From: Diphasiastrum complanatum
Taxonomy: Eukaryota; Streptophyta; Lycopodiopsida; Lycopodiales; Lycopodiaceae
Assembly: GCA_029204225.1 (NCBI GenBank)
Contig: CM055115.1
Span: forward strand, 9,980,665-10,044,664
Direction: 5' to 3'
Length of the DNA stretch: 64,000 nt
The notes under the pieces are model-generated. The model was not told the origin of the DNA. It did no database searches and saw only the letters and a list, made by a program, of their open reading frames with translations. Both the position numbers and the translations under genes were made by a program. Below are positions 31,958 through 43,842 of the stretch, piece by piece (position 1 is the first letter of the stretch; each line of letters starts with the position of its first letter).

Positions 31958-34900
31958 TGTTACGGGATTTCCCACTTAGGGGATCAAAGCTAAGGGGAAA
32001 ACAACATAACAGGATATATCACCACTATGTGCAGTGTCGTGCTCTTACGAGAATGGTCGTACATGTCTCAAACACAAAGCTAACTAGGGGATCCCTGACA
32101 TGTTCTATCAACCAAGCCGTACCTCTATAGCTAATAGAGGATTTCCAGGCCTCTAGAGCCTATAAAGGGTTATACTCATTCCTCAGTCTTCTTGAAACTC
32201 ATGATCTGCACTAATGATATCTTGCTCTCTTGCGAAGTTCCAGCCACATCCTTCTCGTATTCTTCTCGAGGATCTCTTCCAGAATCCTTGATGATATCAT
32301 TTAAGTTCTCTAACACATTCTTTGGCAATGGTTCGGGAAGCCCTAGATGCAATTTAGTATATTGGGTAAAGGATCCTCCTAACTCTTTCCACGTAGAATC
32401 TTCACTCAACTCATCCACTACAAGGGAACTGCAGACGACATTATGTCTAACTCTGAACAGTCTATCCCCAACTAGGAGATGTCTATGGAAATCCCTTGAA
32501 TAGAAATAATGATAAACCCTTCCATTTCTAATCAACTTCGAGAAGTCACTTGGTAAAGGTAACTCTCACAATCCTAACCCAGTCATAACAATTCAGGCCC
32601 AGATCTTGTCCTAATAGCACTTTGAAGTTCTATGGAGCGTGTTGCTACCAAGACCCATGAGTCGTTCATTCATATGTATACGGATGTTTTGACTCTAAAT
32701 CCCTCATTCTCAACTTCAATGGCTAAATCCCCAGCCCTTACAGTTCCAATGGTGGTGTCTAATGATATCAGTCCTAGTGAAGCCCATCCAATTATTCCGA
32801 CTACGGGGAAATACCTCTTTGGGTTTGAGGTGTAGGCCATATACTACTTGACTGCTTATCTGACATGAGCTCTCAATATAACTAACACTCCTCAATCAAT
32901 AATCATTCACATAAACATCTATGCATGTGTGGGCTTCTAACATTTCTAGAAGAGGATCAGAATACAGACATCCTAGTCCTACCATAATCTAGCAGTGGTA
33001 ATATGCAGGGCTCTGGAGTTGCTAGGACCTCTGCTAATCTAGCAGCACCAAAGATGGACACAATCCGTTGTTGCTACATTATTTTCAGGCCTGTAAGGAT
33101 GGTGATATACATATAAGGTGTAGCAATGTACGAAATATTAGGACCTATGGGAGGGCTTGGACGAAACATTCTCGATGCTTATTATCATTAGGTAGTGAAT
33201 CATGGCTGTATTATATGACGCTTTCCCAAAGTATTCATTAAGTACACCCCTTCCATCTAAATAGTCATAGGAGCTATTCAAGTGTAGCGTGCAATTCCCC
33301 AACCATCTTGGTTAGTAGATGGCTGACAGTGAATAGTCAAGAACCGTGTGTTCCAACGGGTTATCTTGACTATTGTGGTTCTAGATGAAGACCGACAATA
33401 GGTTTGTTCTTAACTCATGTAGTGTGTTCCAACCACCGTGAGCTTCACCTCACTCCTGTGTTCCAAGGAGACAAGGATGACTTGCTCAATTCATTCATCA
33501 CATTCACTTAAGCAACATTCCTTAAAGGGTTTCTCCATGCATTTAGACAAAAAGCAATCATTCTGAGCAAACTAGCAATCCTGCTAGTGTCTGAAACTAT
33601 CATCACCTCAAATCACAACTATCCTGCATTTAACTTTCTCCTGAGACATAACAATACACTGTCTACGAGTTCTTTTACCTTGCCATAATCTTTCTTTATG
33701 AAGACATGGAAGAAAACAATATGCATTAAAGATTTTTCAATATGAAGTTGTAATCACTTCTGCGACATCTATGACATACACAATTGCATCATCTATCACA
33801 GATTGAATACGCAGGTAGTAGAGTGTGAGAACAAAATGAGGAAACTTACATGTGAGGTTCTCTTCTCAGGTCTCCTCCAGCTCCAGCCCGCAGAAAATCA
33901 GAGACCAATCATGCAAAGGTTAGGCTTTCGGGAGTGTGTAGTGTTGTTGGAGTTCACCTTGTAGACACCAAGAAGTGTTGCTCCTAAGTGCAGACTGGTT
34001 GTCAGAATGACTGATAGTCGTGCAGGATCCAAAGTGAGCTCATGCAATTCACGGACAGCTTGATATCAGCTTCCTCATCAGTCTTCTACAAACTGTGTTA
34101 AGCAAGTTTCAATCGACAAAGCAACAGAGAAAACATCCTTCGATTGCTCCATAGCAGACAACAATGACAGCTCTAGTTCAATGATGGCTCTTCAACGATA
34201 ATCAAACATACATTCTCAATGGGTCCCCATATCAGTGATGGAGTTAACATTTGCTCAAATCAGTCCTAGGATTTGGAATTATTCTCAGTCAAAATATCCA
34301 TTGCTAATAGCGATTCCTCACTGGTTTTAGTAGCCTGACATCAAAGCTCTCACTCTCTCATAGACCGATGTTTGATATTCAATATTCAAACATCTGTGGA
34401 ATGCACTTACTCAGCAGGAATACGTACAAGTCATCATGCAGAACTTCCTCAGAATCATTGAAAAGTCTATACTCAGATTTGCACATATGGATCAGTGCTT
34501 TGATAGGATTCATCATGAAATTAGTTATCTCATCACTATATAGAGACAGATTAAGGTATACTGAGAATCCATACTTCAAACGTGATGTAAGATCATTACA
34601 GACCAGTACTCATAACACAACTGCTTAAATGCATGGTGAGCACTCCCATAGAGATCGATTGAAGGTAATCTCTCAGTTTCACATCAAAGTAGTGATGTCT
34701 GCTCAGGCCCGATAGGTGCTGCTTAACGCAATCGTGCTCATGTAGGTACTGAAACAATGGTCTCTTCAAATGAACGCACCATAAACTAAAACTCGACTGA
34801 AAACTGAGTGGTATTCGCACTATGAGGATGGTCAATGATGATAGTTCTCAGCTGCAGCAGTAGTGACGCAATGCCGCAAATCTTTCATGGAGGATAGAGA

Positions 34901-36211
34901 GAAACATGATGATACTTTTGCGAGTCAATGCGCGTTCAGAGGATGCTCACGTTGTCAACTAGGATTTCCCTATCCCGTCCGTCAGTGATCATGATCTGCA
35001 TCAATCGCTCAATATGCAGCCTCCACAAATCTCAATCAGAATTTGGAGCTCTGAGACTCTGCCCGTATCAGCTCTTGAGGAGGAGTAGACTTAACCAGTA
35101 ATCTATCGTTCTCATAATCAAAGTACCATTCCCCTGAAGCTCTTACGTACTTGGGCGATCAATACTCTCGGAAACAAGATATTCAACAGTACTGACGTTA
35201 CTCAAAGTAAATGAGATGCCTTCAGCTACATATCTCTCCATGAACACATTGAAATCTACCACACTCTCCATCTTTGATATGTGTTGGCTCTACGACAGTG
35301 ATTTTGATAGATCAACTCAAGAAATTCTCGAACACAACGAGCAGTTCCACGATCCTTTCGGCTCTCATGAAAGGAAAGTTGGTCACCATCACCCTCAACA
35401 AATTACGTAGAGAAGGAATATCACCATCACACCTCTGCATGGCTACGCGATAAAACAAATATGAAAGCATAATGACATAAGAAAACATAGCTAGTTCTCG
35501 ATCTGGTTCTGTTTGCGTGAGGCTGGCCATGCATGTATGTCCAACCTTTCGATTTTTCATTTCATCTTACCCTTTGACCATTCAACATCTCATTTTCAAG
35601 GGTTCATTTAGACTTTTTTGGCTTTGTGCCATGTGGAATCTTAGATGGCATAGAAGAGTGTGGATAGGGCCACATGGGCACCCATGACCAAAGTACATGG
35701 CCCATGAGGGCCAATGTTGTCATCTAACAGAAATGTCCATTTTGTCAACATGAGTCAAGGTCTTATGCCCGGTATTTCACATTTTGTCGGCATCCTCTTA
35801 AATTCAGACGGTCTTCGACATTTTTCCGGTCCTTCTTGATAATTGATCTTTGGGTGGCGCTTATGCATTTAGGTACTTCCTTAAGTATGAAGGTTTTGCC
35901 CATTTTGGTCCCGTGGCCCATTGTTCTAGTGTGATATTTGATACATGAAGTGACCAAGTTTTTGGTGATGGTATTTATCATTCGGCTTTTAATTGAAATT
36001 TTTGGTCCGAAAAGATCGGTTGGAGAAGAATGTTGGTCTTTGTCGAAAATTCTTGACATTTTCCAAATATCCAGGTGCTCAAAAATAATGGCCAGTCTTT
36101 GATTTCCACATAGGCTGGATGAAAGGAGAACCTGAAAAAAGTCTCAAACATCATATTATATCAATATAAAATTCGGATGCATTGGCAATCACCGAAAATT
36201 CGGTAAGATCA
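31958..36211 (-). repeat. Gypsy-C 5' LTR, about 4.25 kb
   Basis: The segment from TGTTACGGG at 31958 to AAGATCA at 36211 is collinear with 52477-56558. One side abuts a primer-binding site and leader; the other copy has unrelated flanks on both sides. On the minus strand the ends are TGATCTTACCG and CCCGTAACA, fitting TG..CA LTR ends. The length is high for plant LTRs but within the range reported for the longest Gypsy LTRs (Ogre/Tat type). It contains the ORF at 32176-32835 and ends 333 bp from the TPD1-like start codon. Confidence 0.75.
32176..32835 (-). pseudogene. ORF within the Gypsy-C LTR, copy 1, unknown family
   Basis: The open part, 32176-32535 (119 codons), has RNGRVYHYFYSRDFHRHLLV, GDRLFRVRHNVV and LHLGLPEPLPKNVLENLND. 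Upstream to 32835 the same protein continues with breaks: GWASLGLISLDTTIG, AIEVENEGFRVKT and ATRSIELQSAIRTRSGPELL. A second copy at 52726-53369 keeps both halves open, overlapping by an ATGA. Both copies lie near the LTR's 3' end in sense orientation with the element. I do not recognise the family; it is neither gag, pol nor a known LTR-encoded protein. Confidence 0.45.
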
Positions 36212-36543
36212 TGGATCATGGAATGCAGTAATTCATAGCATGCATTAATCTTCTGCTGTAGATATTATTTTTATTGACAATTTATACATTGAATTTGCTT
36301 GGGTTAAAGTGCCTACCACGTGGCTTAGATCAACCGTGTGATAAGCTGAAGAAGATGACGTATGGCGCATATGGCCTTCCCTCACTCTTTTCTTTTTAAG
36401 CAGCAGCAGCTGAAGCCGCTCTTCGTTCTTTGGCCTTGACACTCAGTCCTTCCTGATAGTTGACGACGCTCGTGAGCTTGTTCTTACATACTCTAATCCT
36501 CTCTTTGCATGATAGTAGAGTTTCATCTGTGCTGTCACAGTCG

Positions 36544-37598
36544 ATGACCGAATCTATGGATCTTGCTTATAACATGCGGAACTCGGGTATGCATCTAGCA
36601 GCGTGTGCTGCTGTTCCCGTCATCTTTCTGTGCTTGTTTAATACTGCCTCTCCAGCCGTTGATACTATGCCTGGTATGCGCTTTTCGTTTGCTACTACTA
36701 TTTATATATTAAAATCTACGTGGTCATGCTTGTTGTTGGTATTTGTTTCACGATTCCTCTGAGCTGTTCATATGGAAATTTTTTAAGTTATGTATTGCTT
36801 CCGACTTTGAATTTAGCTTCGGCCTGATATACAGATTTTGCTGCCTTAATAGTTGGAGCTCATTAACATGCCTGCTGCAGTTGGACATGGGAATAATTTT
36901 TGTGTCTGTTTTCATTGATAATGCCAACGTGGCGTAGTTGATAAGTTTGCTGCCATCATCATATTGGTACCTTTATCTGTCATTTCCGAACTAGGTTCCT
37001 GGAATATTTCAACGAAGGTTTTGCAGGTATGAATATGCAAGCTCCGATAGGAAGCATCTTCAACTCAACTTCTGACGACGCGATACACAGCAAAGATGCA
37101 AACCGCTGGGCGCGTCATACATCAGGTAACCGCCTTATTCGATCCAAACCTCACATAAATTCAACAGTCGCAAAGCATATCACGTGGGTGCTTGATATTC
37201 CCGATATAGTGATATATTTTGAGAGTGATCTCTAATCCATGCGTTTGAGTATAAGCTCCTCTTTACTGCAACCTACAGGTCACTACGTATGTTCGGGAAA
37301 AGATATTAGAATCTCTCAGCACTATTTAGGCTTTAGTGCAGATGGGATCCCTGAATTTGCACTGGAGATAGTGAATACTTGCCGCTCAAAGAAGGCTATG
37401 CGGCCGTATAATGTTCATGTTTATTGCGGCCAATTCGCATCATACAAGCTGGTGGATCCCAAAATTTTCCGTCGCTGCAGTACCGACGATTGCCTCGTCT
37501 TAGATGGGAAACCTCTTCGACGATTTCGAATTATTCGTATTGTTTATGCAAACGAGTACATGTGTAGTATACGGCTGAAATCTGCGGACTTTGTCTAA
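36544..37598 (+). CDS. TPD1-like: TPD1-like secreted signalling protein (3 exons)
   Basis: Exons 36544-36673, 37027-37125 and 37279-37598; both introns are GT..AG and phase 1, giving 182 codons, close to the 176 of Arabidopsis TPD1. Exon 1 ends a signal peptide (HLAACAAVPVIFLCLFNTAS); other in-frame Mets lie at 36556 and 36574. Exon 3 carries the family core: DIRISQ, GIPEFALEIVNTC, NVHVYCGQFASYKLVDPK, IFRR, DDCLVLDGKPLRRF and YANEY. In flowering plants TPD1 proteins are ligands of the EMS1/EXS receptor kinase and control anther cell fate; the role here is inferred only. Six cysteines remain in the mature core, but one expected between NTC and CGxF is absent (KKAMRPYN) and one appears in RRCSTDDC. 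Confidence 0.85.
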
Positions 37599-38244
37599 AC
37601 GTGAAGCCGTAACTGGAGGAATGGTAAATCTAGCAACATCCGAAGCTCGTTTGCATAGAATTACCTCATCTGAGTTTCAGAGTTGCGTAATCCGTATATT
37701 TGTGTACATATCTGAAAAGTTGGGACCGACTGCTTTTGCGGGGCGCTTTCAGATATATATGTATATACCTAAAAAGATCTGATATATATGGTCGCATGCG
37801 CAAGGCTTTAGATAGCTGAATGGAATCGATTTTCTGCATATGTTTGATTTATAAAAGGACATACTCATACTATTCCTTAGAATACAAGTTTAAAGTCACT
37901 TTCTAAAATTATAAGGGTAGTGTGAACAAAAACTCATGGCTTTATTGCAGGAACATGACTTTATTCCATAATTCCAAGGCAATCTAGATTTAAAAATAGC
38001 TAGTTACTTTGTTATATCCAGCAGCCTTTGATACTCATGTTTTTCATTCAAGAAATTTGTGACAATGCCTTTGTGTAACAAAATTACAATGATAAGAAAT
38101 TTTAGACATGGATATCTTGTTTACGCATCTAATGCTAGTGGACTAAGGGATGCATATATAACACATGTAGTATAATTTTAGCAAGTTCACAATTAAATTC
38201 TACCTTAAGTATGATATCTCAAATGATTTATTTCACATTGATGC
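37599..38244. other. 3' flank of the TPD1-like gene
   Basis: Probably 3' UTR and spacer. No coding frame over 63 codons. TATATATG motifs at 37750-37790 and AT-rich sequence follow; I see no clear single polyadenylation signal. Confidence 0.4.
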
Positions 38245-39215
38245 ATGGCAAACATCAAATTTATGTTGTTTGTATCAAACACAATATGACCGATACGCCT
38301 GGAGAAGTTAATGCAAATTGTGTTTTTTCTCAAAAGTTTGCATGGGCTAGTTAGATTTTTAACTTGGAATATCACCTTTCATCTTCCAAATATAAAGTTT
38401 TCTTTCTAGAATAAAGAATGGTATGAATCTGACTAAAACCTTGAGAACGGCTCCCTCCTCTTCAAGATCACAAAATTAGCGCAACATATATTTGTGTGTT
38501 AGCTCAAGTGAACCATGGTGAATGCCATAAGAGGTCAGAACGAGGGGTGATGTAGAGAAGAGATATATCCATAAGGCTTGAAGGACACCATGCATGAGAG
38601 AATTTACAATTGTGCCAAACATAGAGTATGTGATTGCATAAGATGAAATGGCTATGAATACTCGTGATTATGTGAGAGAGATTAGTGATCTTATTTGAAG
38701 ATTGTGAGAGATTGATTACATTTAAAGCATTAGATCCAGTACAAATGCTTTTAAAGAGGTGTATTCTCGAATGAGAGATTTTTCTCATAAAATAATTCAA
38801 TAAAAAAAAATTTAGCTATTAATCTACTTGTATCTAGGATGACAAAAACACAATAGGAAATCCAACTAGATCAAGAAAGGAATGTCGTAATGTAATATCA
38901 ATTACCTTGAGAATAAGAGCAAATAGTGCACACACAAACTAATACTTGAGCTAGAGAAAAGCTGTTGCAAATCAAATGCCCAGTATCACTTTGCATATTT
39001 CATTATCTTTTGGGAAAGAAGACTATAGGCATTGTCTCTTATAGCATCATCCAACTTCCCTCATCCTGAGGTTAAGCTCTATTGAGACATAGTTTATTAG
39101 GGACACATGGTACTTCATAAGAATTTTTGGCAACAAAAGCATGGAGGAATCATTCCATTTACATTCTATTTGGTTTTTTATGTTCTAGTTACATCATGAT
39201 ATGTAAAATTGATGT
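38245..39215. repeat. Dispersed repeat, partner of 24755-26597
   Basis: Blocks 38245-38820 and 39040-39215 match 24755-25330 and 26417-26597 in the same order and orientation. The middle (38821-39039) differs from the other copy, so each locus has its own internal insertion or deletion. The element is unidentified. Confidence 0.8.
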
Positions 39216-40049
39216 AAGAAACAGTGAAGCATCCAATGTGGACACTATTATGTATATCAATTATGAAAGCTATTATAAAACCATAGGAAGAAGGTCTTAC
39301 TTAGGATGGAGATTATTCTAAATTTATATCAAAGTTGTGTGGTACAACTAGTTTAGGTGTGAATCAATATCTACTAGTATAGCTTAGTCAAGTTGATTTT
39401 ACTTGAGAATTTTGAGGCCAATATGCATTTTTACCTTAGAAATAGACTTTATAAAGTTAATAAGGCCCAATAATAGTGGATTTACTATTTCAGACAACTT
39501 AGGCAAGTTGATAAGGTCGAATTTGGACCTACTCTAATTGGTTAGTAGAGATGCATTGAATCTAGTCATCTTAGATTTAGGGTTTGGAAGAGATCTAGAA
39601 ACTTCCATAAGTAGATAAGCTTGTGTAAGAGCATCCAAATAGGGCTAGAGGCTGTTACAAATAGGCATACAAGTATGGGAGAAACTCATAGACTCCCTCA
39701 TTCTTCTCTCATTCATTCTTATGGAAGACATCTCTTTGGGTTCTACATCCATTTTTTGCATATTTGTGATGATATAGTGGATTCTTGTGTATAGAATGGC
39801 ATTTTTCTTATGCGTATGAGTTCCCATGTTTGAGTACTATTGTTGTATGGCTGTTGTAGACAAGTTCTTATTGAGTTTACATCTTCTACGTGTAGTAGAT
39901 GCATGATTTCTACATTGTTAATGAAGCTAGACGTGCTTCCCAATCAAGCCAAAGATCAGAGGGCATAAATGGATCTTTGTGAGATAGAGAATCTTCCAAA
40001 GAGAAAGAGACCCATTTGGCAACAAATCGATATATAGGATGAAGTAACA
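39216..40049. other. Unassigned, possibly Copia LTR or leader
   Basis: No coding domain is clear. The stretch 39590-39760 (TTGGAAGAGATCTAGAAAC, CTCATTCTTCTCTCATTC) looks like the transcribed end of a Copia LTR, which would fit the Copia reverse transcriptase fragment that follows, but ends were not defined. Confidence 0.3.
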
Positions 40050-40194
40050 ATACCGAGCTGGCGACTCTAGCATCACACTGATTGTGTTATAAGTAGATGA
40101 CCTCATAAATACAGACAATGATGATGATTTGATTAGTGCTAGAAAAAATGATCTATTCTCCAACTTTGATATGATTGACCTTGGTTAGATGCAT
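40050..40194 (+). pseudogene. Copia-D reverse transcriptase fragment (sense)
   Basis: GDSSITLIVL, a TAA stop, VDDLINTDNDDDLISARKND and NFDMIDLG. It aligns with the antisense fragment at 16570-16897 and shares the stop that replaces Tyr of YVDD, so both descend from one dead element. The right border at about 40194 joins Gypsy-B. Confidence 0.78.
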
Positions 40195-42105
40195 CCACAT
40201 GTGTAAAAGCCATTCACAATGACTTTCATTGTTATCAAACCACTCGGTTTGCAATCCTATTCAGTGCTGAATGGACAACCTTGGCTTTATCAAACAAACG
40301 CAAGTGTACATTGGAAATCCAGAGAGCTGAGATTTCAGACTGGTGAGACCAATAACCGAGGTAAGCCAGCAGAACAAATCATAACCTGGAATCGTGACAA
40401 ATATGAAGGTGAAACTCCTTTGTCCGACACCAACTTTACATCAGAAGAATCTTCATATGCCTTGAATATTTTTTCCAATGAATCTGATATTGGAGTGTAG
40501 TACTTTGAATGTTATGAGAATGCTGATGACGAAGAATTCTTCGATGTCTGCGACGCTGAAGCAGATGTTTCGTATGAAGAAATTAACGTTCAGACACGAA
40601 CTCGAAAGAGTCTGACGAATCTGAACACAAATTTGGTAACAGGAAGCAGGTTGACGACAAGAAAACATTTGTGGAGTCAACCATGCGCGAAATTCATGGC
40701 CATACCAAGGCCAGTATGAAAGAAGGTATCATTTTACCATATTCTACTAAACTGATTGAACTTGCACCTGGCAGATTTGTGCATGTTTCAAAGTCACTTG
40801 GAGAATCGGAGTTAGTGGAATTCACTGAACTATTGAAGGAGTATCAAGATGTTTTTGTCTGGTCGCTCGACAATTTGAAGGGTATACATATAGAATTTGG
40901 AGAGCACCGAATTGATCTTAAGGAAGATGCTGTACCTATTCGACAGATATAGTATCGTCTCAATTCTAAGTTCCCTCTCATGGTTAAGAACGAACTTAAC
41001 AAGCACCTTAAGGCAGGTATAATCTATCTCGTCTTAAGTAGTGAATGGGTTTCACCCATTGTTGTCATCCCAAAGAAGAAGATTGGCAAAATACGAATAT
41101 GCTAGGATTTCCGCAAACTCAATGCTGCCACAAGGAAGGACCATCATCCTCTGCCTTTCACTGATTCCATCCTAGATCAGGTTGCTCTTCAAGAGCGTTA
41201 CAGTTTCTGTGACGGCTTTTCAAGATATAATCAGGTTGGAGTGCGAAAGGAGGATCGTTCAAAGACCACATTCACTACAGATTGGGGCACTTATGCCTAC
41301 AACAAAATGCCCTTTGGTCTTTGTAACGCTCCAGCGACTTTTCAGCAAATAATAATATTAATTTTTGCTACCTTCCTGAGAACTTTTCTCAAAATATTTA
41401 CTGATTATTTCCGTGTATATAGTGATATAAAGACACATCTAATAAGCTGAAATTAACATTGCAACGGTGTCGAGATACTTGTTTATCTCTTCATCCAGAG
41501 AAATGTTTTTTTGTATGAAAGAAGGAATATTGCTTGGACACAGAATATCTAACAGAGAAATAGAAGTCGACAAAGATAAAGTTGAGCTTATAAAGAATCT
41601 TCGGATACCAACCAATTTACGTGAACTAAGAGCTTTCTTAGTACATGTTGGCTATTACAGGAGATTTATTTAAAATCATGCTTCTATTGCTGCCTCTCTT
41701 ACACACCTACTGAAGAAACAAGTGGAATACTTGTGGACGAATGAACAGAAGAAAGCATTTGTAGATCTTAAGCACAGGTTGATCAATGCTCCTATTCTGA
41801 GACCACCCAACTGGGCTATTTTATTTCACAATTATGTGGATGTTTTCGCATTTGCTATTGGCGTCTGTCTAAGCCAGAAGGACGACCAGAAGAAGGATCA
41901 TCCATCTACTATGCGATTCGATAGCTCAGTGCATCAGAGAAAAATTATTCGGCTACAGAAAGAGAAGCACTTGGCATGATTTTCACTATTAAAAAATTTC
42001 GGCATTATTTGCTGGGATATGCATTTATTTTTCATGTGGATCATTATGCTCTTAAGTATCTTGTAAATAAACCAGATCTATTAGGACGAATTGCTCGATG
42101 GATTC
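40195..42105 (+). pseudogene. Gypsy-B copy X: protease end, reverse transcriptase, RNase H
   Basis: Begins in the protease C-terminus (SYSVLNGQPWLYQTNASVHW, the xLLGRPWLxxxxA type). Reverse transcriptase: LAPGRFVHVSKSLGE, SEWVSPIVVIPKKK, DFRKLNAATRKDHHP, MPFGLCNAPATFQQI and FTDYFRVYSD where the catalytic FxDD reads FTDY: one Asp is lost. Then LRAFLVHVGYYRRFI, APILRPPNW and RNase H to GRIARWI. TAG at 40950 and 41103 and TAA at 41671 are shared with copy Y at 61126, 61279 and 61842. At 42105 it is broken by the inverted segment. Confidence 0.92.
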
Positions 42106-42537
42106 CTTGTAAATCTACTTTTAGATTTACATTCTTCCTCAACAATGGTCCAATTTCCTAGAACAGTTGCAAGTAATCTTCGATAGCTCTATCTTCCACT
42201 GAATCAAAGTATATCGCAGCCTCTCGAGCTACAAAAGAAGCAATTTGGTTGAGAAACTTATTTTCAGATATCGGTCTGAATCAATATGCTCCAACGACAT
42301 TATTTTGTGATAATCAAAGTGCCATCGCTTTATCAGCCAACCTATATCTCATTCCAGGAGTAAGCACATTGAACAGAAGCAAAGTTCTCAACAAAGAGGT
42401 TAGATTGTAGTACTGTAGAACGAAAGATATGACAGTTGATATTTTTACCAAAGTATTGAGTTTGGATACACACAGAAGATTATGTGTAGAACTAAGTTTG
42501 AAGGTCAAGGCATTCAAGGATTCAGATTAAGGGGGAG
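42106..42537 (+). pseudogene. Copia-B RNase H end, within the inverted segment
   Basis: Starts at KSTFRFTFFLNNGPIS, exactly where the minus-strand Copia-B at 43562 stops (GDVDT). Continues SSTESKYIAAS, FCDNQSAIALSAN, DIFTKVLSLDTHRRLC and a polypurine tract TTAAGGGGGAG ending at 42537. LTR start TGTTGGATTATTC follows at 42538 for about 70 bp. Its orientation is opposite to the rest of this Copia-B copy because the segment is inverted. Confidence 0.9.
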
Positions 42538-42589
42538 TGTTGGATTATTCTCCTTCTTGCCAATCAACTAATCGGTTTTTACCACAGTG

Positions 42590-42779
42590 TCACATTTTAT
42601 TTCATTTTCAATTTCTAGAAAAAAAATAAAAAAAAGTCGCGAAAAAAATTTAGACAAGAAAATTCGCGATTAATTTCAGAAAAATACTAGAAAATAATAA
42701 AAATAGAAAAAATAAAAATAAAATAAATTTTTTTGTCAAAGGTAGTATTTCTTCAGTCTAGACCCGTTAGTACGTGTAG
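42590..42779. other. AT-rich 3' untranslated sequence of Gypsy-B (inverted)
   Basis: Low-complexity A/T sequence with AAATTCGCGATTAA, the reverse complement of 63680-63830. It is the tail behind the Gypsy-B pol stop; no LTR is recognised. Confidence 0.7.
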
Positions 42780-43561
42780 GTTATATTTTGTTCACCTTCA
42801 ATTGATTGAAATTGCACAGAACCATTGTCAAACACCTCTATGACTTTATAAGGTCCAAGCCATCGCATATGGAGTTTTCCAAGGAACTTTTGATGACGAC
42901 TGTCATATATCAGCACATGATCATCAGATTTAAGATCACATTTTTTTATATGACTGTCATATTTCTTCTTTCTTTGTTTCTGGATTTCCTCCGTTAGTTT
43001 TTGTGAAGTCTCTCAAGCTTCAGCTAGTTCTTCAATATTAGTCAACCTTTCGTTTAGACATTCTGCATCTGTTCGTTGAGCTTGAATACGAAAGGTTTTC
43101 ACCTCAAATTCAATTGGAAAAATAGGATGCATATCATATGTAAGAAAATATGGTGTCTATTTCGTCGTGATTTTTTGTGTGTTGCGATAAGCCCAAAGAA
43201 CTGATGGCAGTTTCTGATCCCAATCTGTTGGATGTGCAATAGTTATTTTAGTCAGGATCTTACATAAGATTCCATTAGTTCTTTCTGTCAACCCATTTGC
43301 TTTTGGATTATACGGTGTAGTTTTTCTGTGTTTGATCAGAAAATAAGTTGTCAGCAACCATATAGTGTCAATTAAAAAATGTGTACCTCGATCACTTACA
43401 AGTTCGAGTGGACAACCATATCTTGTGATTATACTTTTGAATAAGAACGTCGTGACAGTTTTCGCATCGTTTCGTTTCGTCGCCTCTGCTTCAACATTCT
43501 TGGTAGCATAATCCGTTGCAACTAGAATATAACGACATTTCGTATGCCGGGTAACAGGTTT
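42780..43561 (-). pseudogene. Gypsy-B integrase, within the inverted segment
   Basis: Minus strand: KPVTRHTKCRYILVATDYAT (first Asp), GCPLELVSDRGTHF (second Asp), YNPKANGLTERTNGILC (Glu), WDQKLPSVLWAYRNTQKITT, a TAG, then the C-terminal part to about 42780. Same protein as 62859-63680. Here SVLWAYRNTQ keeps Arg where copy Y has His. It begins at KPVTRH because the break removed about 585 bp between GRIARWI and this point. Confidence 0.92.
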
Positions 43562-43842
43562 GGAGTGTCTACATCTCCTGCCCAACTTGCATCTGTGTAA
43601 CCACTGAGGAAATTGAGTTTGTCATTGCTGACTGCTCCATAACAAATGCAAAAGTTCATAGTAGCTCGAAGATATCTCATGACTCTGATGAGAGCCTTCC
43701 AATGTGTTACACTAGGATTAGTCATAAACTGACTGAGAGAGCTGACTGCAAAAGCAATGTCTGGCCTAGTACAGATCATGGCATACATAAGAGATCCTAT
43801 AATAGAATGGTAAGGATACTCACACATCTGCTACTTCTCTTG
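43562..43842 (-). pseudogene. Copia-B RNase H start, fused to integrase by deletion
   Basis: QMCEYPYHSIIGSLMYAMIC, TRPDIAFAVSSLSQFMTNPS, NFLSGYTDASWAGDVDT. The protein then stops at the inversion breakpoint. On its upstream side it joins integrase directly at about 43842: the whole reverse transcriptase (about 1.3 kb compared with 16898-18160) is deleted. Confidence 0.88.

Noticed and set aside
31958-36211. Segmental duplication of a gene region rather than an LTR
   Set aside because: One copy has a primer-binding site, leader and gag directly adjoining in the right orientation, and the ends are TG..CA, so an LTR explains both copies better.
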